A DNA stretch of 64,000 bases from JBGAJN01 sp044224905 (GCA_044224905.1 JBGAJN010000003.1:558001-622000); one strand, 5' to 3'. Shown: positions 44,662 through 53,816, counted from the stretch's first letter. Made by a program: numbers and translations. Notes: generated from the sequence alone by a model not told the origin.

Positions 44662-44678
44662 AGAGATACAAACGGGCC

Positions 44679-45224
44679 ATGCGAACGAATTCGCTTGCTC
44701 CGCTTGGTCGAAACTGCAATCCTGCTGACGCTGACACCACAGCACCCGCAATTGCGGCGTTGCCCTCCTCCAAGGGTCGTAAAACAAAGGAATCCCGTGA
44801 AGCTGAACGACTTACACCGGCGATGTCTTTTGATGCAGTCAAACTGCACTGGCTGTGGCGCGAGACGAATTCCCGTCTCGAACGCTATCGGGGTCTCGTG
44901 CGCCAACGGGCGTCCCTGGCTGCGGCAGCCGACTTTGCTCGCTACGTCCAGCAATGCGGCCTCGTGGACATCTTCAAGGCGTTTCCGGCTCCTGAACCTT
45001 TGCTGGTCGATGGCAACCTGATTCTCGGCAAGGCGAAAGAACTCGAAGCGGAAGTTTGCGAACTCTGGAGGTCTGGCGCGGTCGTCGAAACTCGGGACAC
45101 TCAACTGGAGGACATTCATCACAAGCTGGATTTGATCGCGGGCCAGCTTTCGAGAATACCGGTCGGACAAGCAGTGTCCCAACCTCTGACATTTCCGGTT
45201 TTGCAAGGGGGTGAGAAATCTTGA
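44679..45224 (+). CDS. Element B helical protein, unknown
   Basis: Up to 181 residues. The first 48 are polar and disordered; from the ATG at 44823 (MSFDAVKLHWLWRETNSRLE) the protein is helical with possible coiled coil (LGKAKELEAEVCELWRSGAV, TQLEDIHHKLDLIAGQLSRI). Neither start has a good ribosome-binding site. Starting at 44823 would leave room for a promoter inside element B. No motif recognised; stop overlaps the next gene's start. Confidence 0.55.
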   Translation: MRTNSLAPLGRNCNPADADTTAPAIAALPSSKGRKTKESREAERLTPAMSFDAVKLHWLWRETNSRLERYRGLVRQRASLAAAADFARYVQQCGLVDIFKAFPAPEPLLVDGNLILGKAKELEAEVCELWRSGAVVETRDTQLEDIHHKLDLIAGQLSRIPVGQAVSQPLTFPVLQGGEKS

Positions 45225-45382
45225 ACGAAGTCATGTATTGGAACAACGGGCATCCGTGGTTCTATAACCGTCTGATTCAGCGGTGGACTCCCCTTCCCCG
45301 CATGACCAACAAAAACGTCTGTAGGGCATGGTGCAGCGCGAATGGAGTGCAATTCCTCGATCAACGCATCCCTCTGAGATGA
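45221..45382 (+). CDS. 53-residue Trp-rich protein of element B
   Basis: TTG at 45221 overlaps the preceding stop (TTGA) and follows AAGGGGGTGAG at good spacing, the same start style as the element A helicase. The peptide opens NEVMYWNNGHPWFYNRL, has two Cys (NVCRAWCSANG) and ends QFLDQRIPLR. Five Trp in 53 residues is striking. Start, spacing and composition favour a real gene; function unknown. Confidence 0.6.
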   Translation: MNEVMYWNNGHPWFYNRLIQRWTPLPRMTNKNVCRAWCSANGVQFLDQRIPLR

Positions 45383-45434
45383 CAGGGGATTCTCGCGAAG
45401 AACGTGAAGCACGCCAAGGAGGTGGGTTCTTAAC

Positions 45435-45471
45435 GGGGGCGGGTGGGGACGAGCATCGCGAGCCCGCCCCC
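45435..45471 (+). terminator. GC-rich hairpin after the element B genes
   Basis: A perfect 9-bp stem GGGGGCGGG with CCCGCCCCC around a 19-base loop, 52 bases after the last stop. No T-run follows, so it may be an origin or stability structure instead of a terminator. Confidence 0.6.
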
Positions 45472-45542
45472 ACTCTAACTAATTTCCGGCACACAAGGCG
45501 GCTATTTCTCACTCGGCGTTAGGTGTAAGTGTGCGCACGAAC

Positions 45543-45714
45543 GGGAGCCCACGAGGGTTGAGCGGCGATGCCGCGCCGCAGGCGCGGCCAGCCGCGACCC
45601 CGAGTGGCTCCCTTACCTTGTTTATATTAAACAAAAAAACACGAGGTGCTAAACGGTCAATTTACAGTCTGTAAACCATAGCAAACAGTAGGCCGTAAGA
45701 CAGAGTTATTCACA
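45543..45714. other. Origin-like region: cruciform, AT-rich palindromes and DnaA box
   Basis: In a gene-free stretch of 430 bases (45383-45812): a 70-nt imperfect cruciform at 45543-45612, with outer pairing GGGAGCC/GGCTCCC, side pairs GCGGC/GCCGC and a perfect inner stem GCCGCGCC/GGCGCGGC with loop GCA; then TTGTTTA/TAAACAA (45618-45634), palindrome TTTACAG-T-CTGTAAA (45661-45675) and a consensus DnaA box TTATTCACA (45706-45714), with local AT-rich DNA. The combination suits a small replicon or single-strand origin. Not proven. Confidence 0.6.
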
Positions 45715-45740
45715 AAGTTGCTGACAGAGCATTAAAACCT

Positions 45741-45757
45741 TGTGGGTTGTGTTTAAT
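45741..45757 (+). promoter_or_regulatory. dif-like right junction of element B with the chromosome
   Basis: Third exact copy of TGTGGG plus TTGTGTTTAAT. The preceding 11 bases (CATTAAAACCT) lack XerC-arm similarity. In the integration model its XerD arm is the original chromosomal half; joining 38484 to 45741 would restore an empty site. glgA ends 56 bases further. Confidence 0.82.
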
Positions 45758-45812
45758 ACATTTTGCAACACTTCGCCTCCTCCGCTTGGATTACTTTGAA
45801 CGTTTCTGCATT

Positions 45813-47261
45813 TCAACGCCGATTGGCCTTGTCGTATACCTTCAAATATTCCTGCCGTGTTTTCTCCCACGTGAAATCAGACGTCATCGCGTTGGCGCGA
45901 AATTTTCCGAGCGCTTCAGAATCCAGATACAGCACCAAAGCCTTCCGAATCGCTTTCGCCAACGCTCGAACTGAATATTCGTTGAACTTGATGCCATTGG
46001 CGTGATCCCGATCATCTGTGGCATCCGTCACGGAGTCGTCCAAACCGCCGGTGCGGCGAACGACGGGGATCGTCCCGTAGAGCAAGCTATACATCTGATT
46101 CAGGCCGCAAGGTTCGAACTTCGAGGGCATCAGGAAGAAATCGCACGCCGCTTCAATCCGGTGCGACAATACATGATCGTAGCCGAGCCGTATCGCCACT
46201 TTGCCGGGAAAACGCTGCCCAAGCTCCGTATAAGCCTTTTCAAGAGCTGGGTCGCCACTGCCCAGCAAAACAAATTGCATATCGGCAGCGAGCATCTCCT
46301 CAAGTGCGCCCAGCTGAATGTCGATCCCTTTCTGGTCAGTAAGACGTGTAATCGACCCGAACAATGGCACCTTAGCGTCTACCGCCAGCTTCATTGCAGC
46401 CTGCAAATCAGCTTTCTCGGCTGCCTTTCCCTTGAGACTGCCGGCATCAAACGGATGTTTGAGACTCGAATCACGTTTGGGATTCCATTCGCTCGTATCC
46501 ACGCCATTGAGAATTCCAACCAGCGAATCGTGACGTCGGCGCAGCACCGCATCAAGACCGCATCCGAACGCTTCCGTCATGATCTCTCGAGCGTAACGCG
46601 GACTGACGGTGGTGATCATGTCGGCGTAGGTTATCGCGGCCTTAAGGCAATTGAGCCCGCCGTAAAACTCCACGCCGCCGGGATGAAAATAATCGAGCGG
46701 CAGGTTTGTGAGATCGTAGGCGCCCCGAGCAAAAACACCCTGATACGCGAGATTGTGAATCGTCAAACAGGTAGCCGGCGATGTCCCCCACCCTTCAGCC
46801 CATCTTTGATGCAACATCAAGATCGGCACCAACCCAACCTGCCAGTCGTGCAAGTGAACGACGTTGGCTTTCCACGGCAAATACCGCGCGATGTGCGTCA
46901 CGCACTTAGAGAAGAATATGAAACGTTCCGCGTTGTCAGGATAATCCTTGCCGTTTTCCTGATATAAACTCGGGCGATCAAAGAAGTCTCGGTGATCGAC
47001 GAAATAGATTTTCAATCGCTCAGAAATCTCGTGAACCCACAGGCTCGCCTGTCCACGTCCAAGTCCGAGCGGAACATCGATGAGATAATCAACCTTCTTA
47101 AGCGACGGGATCTTCGCTTGGATGCCGCGATATAGTGGCGTGACCACGCCGACCTCATGTCCGCCTTCGGCCATCGATTTCGCGAGCGCACCGACCATGT
47201 CAGCAAGGCCACCGGTTTTTGAATACGGGTGAACCTCGCTGCTGGCTAACAGAATTTTCAT
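45813..47261 (-). CDS. glgA: Glycogen (starch) synthase
   Basis: 482 residues. GT5 signatures: ASSEVHPYSKTGGLADMVGA at the start with the ADP-glucose-binding KTGGL, VHLHDWQVGLVPI, and the C-terminal MPSKFEPCGLNQMYSLLYGT with the catalytic Glu region. Transfers glucose from ADP-glucose to growing alpha-1,4-glucan. Transcribed toward the dif site; serS lies 28 bases upstream on the same strand. Confidence 0.95.
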   Translation of the reverse strand: MKILLASSEVHPYSKTGGLADMVGALAKSMAEGGHEVGVVTPLYRGIQAKIPSLKKVDYLIDVPLGLGRGQASLWVHEISERLKIYFVDHRDFFDRPSLYQENGKDYPDNAERFIFFSKCVTHIARYLPWKANVVHLHDWQVGLVPILMLHQRWAEGWGTSPATCLTIHNLAYQGVFARGAYDLTNLPLDYFHPGGVEFYGGLNCLKAAITYADMITTVSPRYAREIMTEAFGCGLDAVLRRRHDSLVGILNGVDTSEWNPKRDSSLKHPFDAGSLKGKAAEKADLQAAMKLAVDAKVPLFGSITRLTDQKGIDIQLGALEEMLAADMQFVLLGSGDPALEKAYTELGQRFPGKVAIRLGYDHVLSHRIEAACDFFLMPSKFEPCGLNQMYSLLYGTIPVVRRTGGLDDSVTDATDDRDHANGIKFNEYSVRALAKAIRKALVLYLDSEALGKFRANAMTSDFTWEKTRQEYLKVYDKANRR

Positions 47262-47289
47262 TCAGGCAAAGCGAGCGCAGGACGCGGCG

Positions 47290-48591
47290 TCACGCGCGAA
47301 TGCAATCTGTCTTCAGATATGGTTGCAGCGGTGCCGGAATGGCGATGCTGCCATCCGCCTGCTGGTAGGTTTCGATCAATGCGACGAACAACCGGGCCAG
47401 TGCCGTGCCGCTGCCATTGAGCATGTGTGGGAATTTGTTTTCGCCGGACTCGGTCTTGTAGCGCGTGCCCATCCGGCGCGATTGAAACTCTTCGCAGTTC
47501 GAGCAACTGGACACTTCCAGATACTGATCCTGCCCGGGCGCCCACACTTCAATGTCGTAGGTCATTCCGCTCGCAAAGCCCATGTCTCCAGTGCACAACT
47601 GCACCACGCGATAATGGAGGCCGAGCAACTGTAGAACCTTTTCGGCATTCCCCAACATCTTTTCTAATTCTTCGTAGCCGTGTTCTGGTTTCACGATCTT
47701 GACCAGCTCAACCTTGTCGAACTGATGCACGCGGATCATCCCGCGTGTGCCGACACCTGCGGCGCCGGCCTCTGCTCGAAAACACGGGCTGTAGGCGCAG
47801 TAATATATTGGCAATTGCTTCTCGGAGAGAATTTCTTCGCGATGAATATTCGCAACCGGAGCTTCCGCCGTGGGAATTAGGCATTGCTTGCCCAACGTTT
47901 CGCCGTCGAGGCCACGCTGGACCATGAAGGCCTGGTCGACAAACTTGGGAAACTGGCCCACACCCGTCATGCACTCGCGATTGACGATGAACGGCGGAGA
48001 CACTTCAGTGTAGCCGTGCTGCGTCACGTGCAGTTCGAGCAGGAAATTGATTAGCGCTCTTTCCAAACGTGCGCCCCAGCCCGTGTAGAGAAGAAATCCG
48101 CTGCCCGACAATTTCGCCGCACGATCAAAATCGATCAGCTTCAAGTCGCGGCACAGCTCAATGTGGGACTTGGGCTTGAAGGCGTATACGGGCTTGGCCC
48201 CCTGAACTTTTACCTCCGGATTGTCCGCGCTGCTGGCGCCACGGGCGACTTTCGGGTTTGGCAAATTCGGCAACGTCAGCAACTGTTCTTGCAGCTTCGT
48301 TTCAATGATGGCGACTTCCTTGTCCAACGCGGAAATGCGATCGCCCGTCGCTCGGACCTCGGTCTTGCGAGCCTCCGCTTCGGCCATTTTCTTCTGACCG
48401 ATCAATGCGCCGATCTCTTTTGATGCGCGGTTGCGTTGTTCCTTTAGCGTCTCCACCTCGGAAAGATGGCCGCGACGCGACTTGTCCAAGGCAATAATCT
48501 CATCGAGTTTCAACTCGTCCCCTGCCCCGCGCGAGGCAAGGCGTTCCCGAACGTAATCCGCCTGTTCGCGGATCAATTTGATATCCAGCAT
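47290..48591 (-). CDS. serS: Seryl-tRNA synthetase
   Basis: 433 residues. The N-terminal coiled-coil arm (MLDIKLIREQADYVRERLAS through KEQRNRASKEIGALIGQKKM) is followed by class II catalytic motifs: YTEVSPPFIVNRECMTGVGQ, YYCAYSPCFRAEAGAAGVGT (motif 2) and MLNGSGTALARLFVALIETY (motif 3). The ATG at 48591 gives the canonical MLDIKLI start; the longer frame upstream is spurious. Confidence 0.97.
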   Translation of the reverse strand: MLDIKLIREQADYVRERLASRGAGDELKLDEIIALDKSRRGHLSEVETLKEQRNRASKEIGALIGQKKMAEAEARKTEVRATGDRISALDKEVAIIETKLQEQLLTLPNLPNPKVARGASSADNPEVKVQGAKPVYAFKPKSHIELCRDLKLIDFDRAAKLSGSGFLLYTGWGARLERALINFLLELHVTQHGYTEVSPPFIVNRECMTGVGQFPKFVDQAFMVQRGLDGETLGKQCLIPTAEAPVANIHREEILSEKQLPIYYCAYSPCFRAEAGAAGVGTRGMIRVHQFDKVELVKIVKPEHGYEELEKMLGNAEKVLQLLGLHYRVVQLCTGDMGFASGMTYDIEVWAPGQDQYLEVSSCSNCEEFQSRRMGTRYKTESGENKFPHMLNGSGTALARLFVALIETYQQADGSIAIPAPLQPYLKTDCIRA

Positions 48592-48807
48592 CGCGGCATT
48601 ATAAGAACGAGAGTTTTCAGAGCAAGGGGGAAGGCGAGACGTTCGCGTCTTTGACATTCTACGGAATGAAAGGATCGCGCCCCACCCACTCTGCCTAGTT
48701 TGGTTCTGGTCAAAGACTTCGGAATCGGTTAATTTGTCGCACGATTTTATAGTCGGCTTGAACGGCTGAACGCGAAACTTTGTCCGATGTGCGGTGTGCA
48801 AAATACT

Positions 48808-49152
48808 ATGAAAGCAATGAAACTCAATTTGCGCGGTGGCTTTACGCTCGTGGAGATCATGATCGTCGTCGCGATCATCGGCCTGCTCGCCGCAATCGCT
48901 ATTCCCAATTTCGCCCGCGCTCGCCGCACTGCGCAGACCAATGCATGTATCCAGAATCTTCGGCAAATGGACGGCGCCGTTGAACAATGGGCATTGGAAA
49001 TGAAAAAGGCCACTGGGGCGACAGTCGACTCCTCAGCCGTCGTTGGTTATTTGAAGGGTAGTGCGATGCCACAATGTCCCGCTGGTGGAACCTACACTTT
49101 CAACGCTGTCGGCACCTCGCCCACTTGCAATCAAGCTGGGCATTCCATCTGA
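48808..49152 (+). CDS. Type IV prepilin-like protein
   Basis: 114 residues. Prepilin leader with peptidase site G|FTLVE: RGGFTLVEIMIVVAIIGLLA, cleavage after Gly11 and Glu at mature position 5. The hydrophobic N-terminal helix is followed by a short head (ARRTAQTNACIQNLRQMDGA) with three cysteines near residues 45-110. These single-copy small pilin-like proteins are common in this phylum. No pilus assembly genes nearby. The ATG at 48808 was picked for the short basic leader. Confidence 0.88.
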   Translation: MKAMKLNLRGGFTLVEIMIVVAIIGLLAAIAIPNFARARRTAQTNACIQNLRQMDGAVEQWALEMKKATGATVDSSAVVGYLKGSAMPQCPAGGTYTFNAVGTSPTCNQAGHSI

Positions 49153-49266
49153 TCAATTTACGAATCCTCCCGCCGGGAGTGTAGCGTAATCCACTACACT
49201 GATTGAAGGGCTTTGCCCGATTGCCGCACCTGCGCTCTGTAGTCTTTAATCTGAGCCAGCGTTGAT

Positions 49267-49357
49267 GCGGTCGGAAGCTAATCCTGAACTCCCGCAACTG
49301 GGAAGAGATCAAGGAGGACGTCTCTGAGTATTAAACTTCAGGATAACTTCCGACCGC
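49267..49357. repeat. 22-bp inverted repeat in a 340-base gene-free stretch
   Basis: The left arm 49267-49288 (GCGGTCGGAAG, TAATCCTGAA) and right arm 49337-49357 (TTCAGGATAA, CTTCCGACCGC) form a long hairpin with a 48-base loop, followed by TTTTCG. It may end the prepilin transcript or be a small mobile remnant. Nothing else was seen in 49153-49492. Confidence 0.7.
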
Positions 49358-49492
49358 TTTTCGTCCCGCCGGATTGCCTTTCAAACGGTTGAATCGTTGA
49401 CTCGTTTATTCTTTTAGCGGTTAGAACCTTGGAGAAGCGCTCTTTTCTGCTCGCGGCGAGTAAACGGACGTCGCATCCTATTCTCAATCGCC

Positions 49493-52057
49493 ATGAATAC
49501 GGGGAAAATTCTAGTCAGCATTCTGGTGCTGGGCACAGCGGCCGCCAGCGGATATTTTTGGGGACAACGCGGTGCCAGCTCTTCGCCGAGTTCTTTAGAC
49601 CGCCAGAGCCCCAAGCCCGCCGTGAGCATCCCTGCAGCGAAGCCAAATGCGAAGAAACCGGACTCAAACATTTCCACCGGCGCAACTCGCTCGCTTGATG
49701 AAATTGAAAAGGAGATCCGCCGGTTGTCATCCGACCAGGATTACTGGAAGCGCGCGGGTCGCCTGCAAAACCTGCTCGCCGAGGTGCCGCTCGCGGAAAT
49801 TCCGGCTTTCTTGCACCGGTTCGACAAGGACGCCAACAGCTATCGAAGTTATCGCTCAATGCGGGTTGATTGGTACGGCATCGCTTCGTCGCTCTTGGAA
49901 CGCTGGGCGGATGCTGATCCCGTCGGCGCGATGAAGTTCGCGGAGGCCGTTATTTCACGTCCACCCCGCGAACATGCCATTGCCGCCGTGATTGCGGCGT
50001 GGGCCAAGGTGGACCTTTCTCAAGCGATGGCATATGTGGAGCGTACAAAGAATTCCGCCGAGGCAAATCGCCTTTGGAGCGCGATTCTTCCTGCCATGGC
50101 CCGAGTCAATCCACGGCAAGCGTTCGAGCTCGCGGAAAAAATCCCCGCACTCGCCCGCAGCGGCAGCGCCTACTCGGCGATTTTTAATGCTTGGGCGGAA
50201 TCCGATCCCGCTACCGCCGCCGCCACCGCAGCACAAATATCCAACCGCCAGAATCGTGACACCGCCGTCAACGCGGCCGTTGCCCGTTGGAGCCAGCAGG
50301 ATCTCACGGCAGCTACGGCATGGGTGATGGCACTGTCCGATACCAAGGTGAAGCGCGCGGCATTGCGTGGTCTCGTTGAACAGATGACGGCCGAGGACCC
50401 GATTGCTGCCGCCAAATTTGTCGCCCGCGTCGGCGCGGATTTGAACCTTGATTCAGGAAACTCGCGCTACTCCAGCGGTTTTCGCTCCGACGTTTTGGGT
50501 AGCATTGCCTCGACTTGGGCGGCGACGGACATACAAGCAGCCTTGGCTTGGGCGCAACAACTGCCTGAAGGCAACGGCAAACGTAACGCGATGCAGAGTG
50601 TGGCCTCGCAATGGGCGCAACAGGATCCACAAGCGGCCGCAAACTATGTCACTAGTCTTCCGCCTGGGACGCTGCGTGACAGTTTGATCAGCTCGGCCGC
50701 TTCGAGTTGGGCCGCCACCGATGTTCAAGGCGCGCTCGCATGGGCGAAACAGTTGCCGGAAGGATCCGCCAAACGCAATGCCATCCAGAACATTGCCTCG
50801 CAATGGGCCTCGCAGGATCCGAGATCCGCCGCCGCCTATGCGGCTACCCTGCCCGCTGGAAGCGCACGAGAACGTTTTATCACCTCGGTGGCGACCAGTT
50901 GGAACAGCATCGACCCAAAAGAAGCCGTGGCGTGGATAGAAACTCTCCCCGGCGGCAACGCACGTCGCCAGGCGTTGCAAAACGTGCTCGGAAATCTTGC
51001 CTATCAGGAGCCGGAATCCGCCGCACAGTTACTCCAGTCTGTCACTCCGGGCCAGGTGCAAAGCTACACTTACGGGCAGGTCGCTCGGGAGTGGGCTCAG
51101 CTCGATCCGGAAAAAGCACTAGCTTGGGCGCAATCCCTCCCCCCGGGTCGCGCGCAGTCCGACGCGCTGCAAAATCTCGTGCAAGGGCTCGCCCAGAATA
51201 ATCCCGCCGGCGCCGTGAAACTGATCGACAATCTTCCCCCTGGACAGTCGCGCAATCAGGCCATTCAAAGCCTCGCCTCCACGTGGGCCTCCAGCGACCT
51301 CAATGGCGCGGTCGACTGGGTGAAATCCCTCCCCGACGGGGCAGCTAAGGACAGTGCGCTGCAAAGCGTCACTCATCAATGGTCCCAGAGCAGTCCGCAA
51401 GATGCGGCCGCGTACGCACTGACGTTGCCGTCGGGAAGCCGGCGGGATAATTTCGTCAACAACCTCGCGTCACAATGGGCTCAGAATGATCCTGCCGCCG
51501 CCGTGCTGTGGGCGCAAACCCTCACCGACGAGAAAGCTCGCGAGCAAGCCATCCGCGGCATCGCCAACGGTTGGGCGCAATCATCACCGCAAGAGGCTGC
51601 CGGATTTGTGGCCAACCTTCCCGCCGGCAAGGCGCAGGATCAAGGCGTCCTCGCCGTCATTTCATCGTGGTCCTATCAGGATCCGCAGAGCGCCGCCGCT
51701 TGGGTAAACAATTTTCCTGAAGGGAAGCTTCGCGAAGACGCGTCACGCAACGTGATGCAACATTGGGCCCAGGTCGATTCCGCCGGCGCGGCGCAGTGGA
51801 TCCAAAGCCAGCCTCCAGGTTCGTCGCGAACGAAGGCCATTGAAACTTATGTCGACGCAATCAGCTATCAGGACCCGGCCGCTGCCGCGGCTTGGGTCGG
51901 TGCTCTGGACGCGAAGCAAAGTCAGTATCGCGTTGAAAACATCGCACGGAGCTGGCTCCGCTACGACGAGCCCGCTGCGCGCCAATGGATTCTTTCTCTG
52001 CCACTCACCCCAGAGAAGCAGCAGCAACTGTTGAAGCGCACTTCCAACAACGACTGA
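49493..52057 (+). CDS. Secreted alpha-solenoid protein of about 20 repeats of 32 residues
   Basis: 854 residues with an N-terminal membrane or signal segment (ILVSILVLGTAAASGYFWG). From about residue 120 to the end, a 32-residue unit recurs with pattern W-x-x-x-D-P-x-x-A-x-x-W-x-x-x-LP-x-G: for example WAQQDPQAAANYVTSLPPG and WAATDVQGALAWAKQLPEG. Each unit should give two helices, so the whole resembles a TPR/HEAT-type superhelix for protein contacts. No enzyme motif. Units are diverged in DNA. Not in an operon with the prepilin (340-base gap with hairpin). Confidence 0.78.
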   Translation: MNTGKILVSILVLGTAAASGYFWGQRGASSSPSSLDRQSPKPAVSIPAAKPNAKKPDSNISTGATRSLDEIEKEIRRLSSDQDYWKRAGRLQNLLAEVPLAEIPAFLHRFDKDANSYRSYRSMRVDWYGIASSLLERWADADPVGAMKFAEAVISRPPREHAIAAVIAAWAKVDLSQAMAYVERTKNSAEANRLWSAILPAMARVNPRQAFELAEKIPALARSGSAYSAIFNAWAESDPATAAATAAQISNRQNRDTAVNAAVARWSQQDLTAATAWVMALSDTKVKRAALRGLVEQMTAEDPIAAAKFVARVGADLNLDSGNSRYSSGFRSDVLGSIASTWAATDIQAALAWAQQLPEGNGKRNAMQSVASQWAQQDPQAAANYVTSLPPGTLRDSLISSAASSWAATDVQGALAWAKQLPEGSAKRNAIQNIASQWASQDPRSAAAYAATLPAGSARERFITSVATSWNSIDPKEAVAWIETLPGGNARRQALQNVLGNLAYQEPESAAQLLQSVTPGQVQSYTYGQVAREWAQLDPEKALAWAQSLPPGRAQSDALQNLVQGLAQNNPAGAVKLIDNLPPGQSRNQAIQSLASTWASSDLNGAVDWVKSLPDGAAKDSALQSVTHQWSQSSPQDAAAYALTLPSGSRRDNFVNNLASQWAQNDPAAAVLWAQTLTDEKAREQAIRGIANGWAQSSPQEAAGFVANLPAGKAQDQGVLAVISSWSYQDPQSAAAWVNNFPEGKLREDASRNVMQHWAQVDSAGAAQWIQSQPPGSSRTKAIETYVDAISYQDPAAAAAWVGALDAKQSQYRVENIARSWLRYDEPAARQWILSLPLTPEKQQQLLKRTSNND

Positions 52058-52144
52058 TTTCTAGCAGTCCTTTCCCGCGACATCGTGATTGCGCAATTGG
52101 CTTCCTCTGCCAGCATTCAACCCGAAATCCCCGAAACTATTCTT

Positions 52145-53665
52145 ATGCTGAAACTCGTTCGCAACCTTGCCAGTGCGGCGATCCTTGCCGCTGCCGTAGT
52201 CGCTGCTCATCCCTTGCTTCGCTCGGATGCAGCAGCCGCGCAGAAACTCAACGTCCTCCACATCGTCTCTGACGACTTGTGTACGCGACTCGGTTGCTAC
52301 GGCGACCCGATGGTGAAGTCGCCGAACATTGACCGGCTTGCGGCGCGCGGTGTGAAGTTCGACCTCGCGTATTGCCAGTTCCCGCTTTGCAATCCCTCGC
52401 GCGCGTCTTTTATGACCGGCCTCCGACCGGACACGACGAAGGCGTACGAGAATCGCACCTATTTCCGCGACGTCGTGCCGGATGCAGTCACGATTCCGCA
52501 AAGTTTCCAGAAGGCCGGCTACAGCGTCGCCCGCGTCGGCAAGCTCTACCACTACGGCGTGCCCACGCAAATTGGCACGGACGGGTTGGATGATCCGAAA
52601 TCTTGGGAGAAGGTTGTGAATCCGAAAGGTCGTGACGTGGACGAGTTCACCATGATCGAGCGCATCAATCTCGCCGCCGGTGCCACGCAAACGACCACAA
52701 CCAAAGCCACCGCACTCACCGAACTTGGCGGTCGCTTGAGCTGGCTCGCACAAGACGGCACGGACGAGGAACAGACCGATGGCAAAGGCGCCGCCGCCGC
52801 GATCAATTTGCTCGAAGGCTACGCAAAAGCGGCCAAGCCGTTTTATCTCGCGGTCGGCTATTACCGGCCGCACACGCCCTACGTCGCCCCGAAGCCGTGG
52901 TTCGCGATGTATCCGCAGGAGAAGATCAAGTTGCCCAATGTGCCGGCGAATCTCACCGACCTCTTCCCGGCCCCAGCCACCGCCAATCTAAAAAAAGAAG
53001 AGCTCGGCATGAGCGACGATCTCCGCCGGCAAGCCATCCAGGCGTATTCCGCCGCCACCAGCTTCATGGACGCGCAGGTGGGAAAACTGCTCGACACTCT
53101 CGACCGCCTCAAGCTTACGGATAAGACCTTGGTCATCTTCCACAGCGACCACGGCTATCATCTTGGCGAGAAAAACATGTGGCAGAAGTTGAGCATCTTC
53201 GAAGAGTCCGCGCGCGTGCCATTGATTATTTCCGTTCCCGGCAATCAAGCGAACGGGAAGACCTGCCTCAAGCCAGTTGAGCTCGTTTCATTGCACAAGA
53301 CGCTCACCGATTTGTGCGGGGTCGCTGTAGACTCCAAGACCGAAGGCCACAGCCTTCGTCCGCTCGTCGAGAATCCCAAGGCGAAGTGGGATCACGCCGC
53401 CTTTTCGCAAGTCACGCGCGGCGCCAACGTCGGCACCACACTAACACCTGAGCAAAAGAAGAAGAACGCCGGAGCGAAACAAATCATGGGCCGCAGCATC
53501 CGGACTGACCGCTACCGTTACACCGAATGGGACGGCGGCCGCGCCGGCGTCGAACTTTACGATCACGACCAAGATCCCGGCGAATACAAGAATCTCGCCA
53601 CAGATCGGAAGCACGTAAAAGTGGTGGCGGAGTTGAAGACGCTGCTGCACGCCGGAGGAAAATGA
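52145..53665 (+). CDS. Sulfatase, iduronate-2-sulfatase-like (1 of 4)
   Basis: 506 residues from the ATG at 52145, directly before a signal peptide (LASAAILAAAVVAA). The formylglycine site is CNPSR within QFPLCNPSRASFMTGL. Metal ligands are in NVLHIVSDDL and FHSDHGYHLGEKNMW, and the C-terminal YRYTEWDGG strand is typical of this subfamily. Needs a formylglycine-generating enzyme, not in this window. Probably removes sulfate from a polysaccharide in the periplasm or outside. Confidence 0.92.
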   Translation: MLKLVRNLASAAILAAAVVAAHPLLRSDAAAAQKLNVLHIVSDDLCTRLGCYGDPMVKSPNIDRLAARGVKFDLAYCQFPLCNPSRASFMTGLRPDTTKAYENRTYFRDVVPDAVTIPQSFQKAGYSVARVGKLYHYGVPTQIGTDGLDDPKSWEKVVNPKGRDVDEFTMIERINLAAGATQTTTTKATALTELGGRLSWLAQDGTDEEQTDGKGAAAAINLLEGYAKAAKPFYLAVGYYRPHTPYVAPKPWFAMYPQEKIKLPNVPANLTDLFPAPATANLKKEELGMSDDLRRQAIQAYSAATSFMDAQVGKLLDTLDRLKLTDKTLVIFHSDHGYHLGEKNMWQKLSIFEESARVPLIISVPGNQANGKTCLKPVELVSLHKTLTDLCGVAVDSKTEGHSLRPLVENPKAKWDHAAFSQVTRGANVGTTLTPEQKKKNAGAKQIMGRSIRTDRYRYTEWDGGRAGVELYDHDQDPGEYKNLATDRKHVKVVAELKTLLHAGGK

Positions 53666-53816
53666 ACACCTTCGCTGACATCTTCGGTTCCCCGTCGGCT
53701 GGTGGGGGCAAGTCAGGCCCGGGTTAGCCAACGAAGCCGGTTTAGGCAAAAAGACCCCACTTTCGCACCGAAATCCCTCGGTTTTGCAAGTATTGGCTGC
53801 GACTTGGGGTAAAACG

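Larger units (their letters stand above)
44645..45740. mobile_element. Element B: small dif-integrated satellite-like element
   Basis: About 1.1 kb between two exact 17-base dif core/XerD copies. It holds two rightward genes joined by a TTGA overlap, then some 360 bases of hairpins, palindromes and a DnaA box. There is no recombinase and no ATPase. Size and position beside a larger element recall helper/satellite arrays at the Vibrio cholerae dif site. Alternatively it is part of the same 7.3-kb element as A, with a duplicated core. Confidence 0.65.

Noticed and set aside
45661..45675. LexA box in the palindrome TTTACAG-T-CTGTAAA
   Set aside because: Half-site spacing does not match the CTG-N10-CAG layout of the E. 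coli LexA box. Recorded only as a palindrome.
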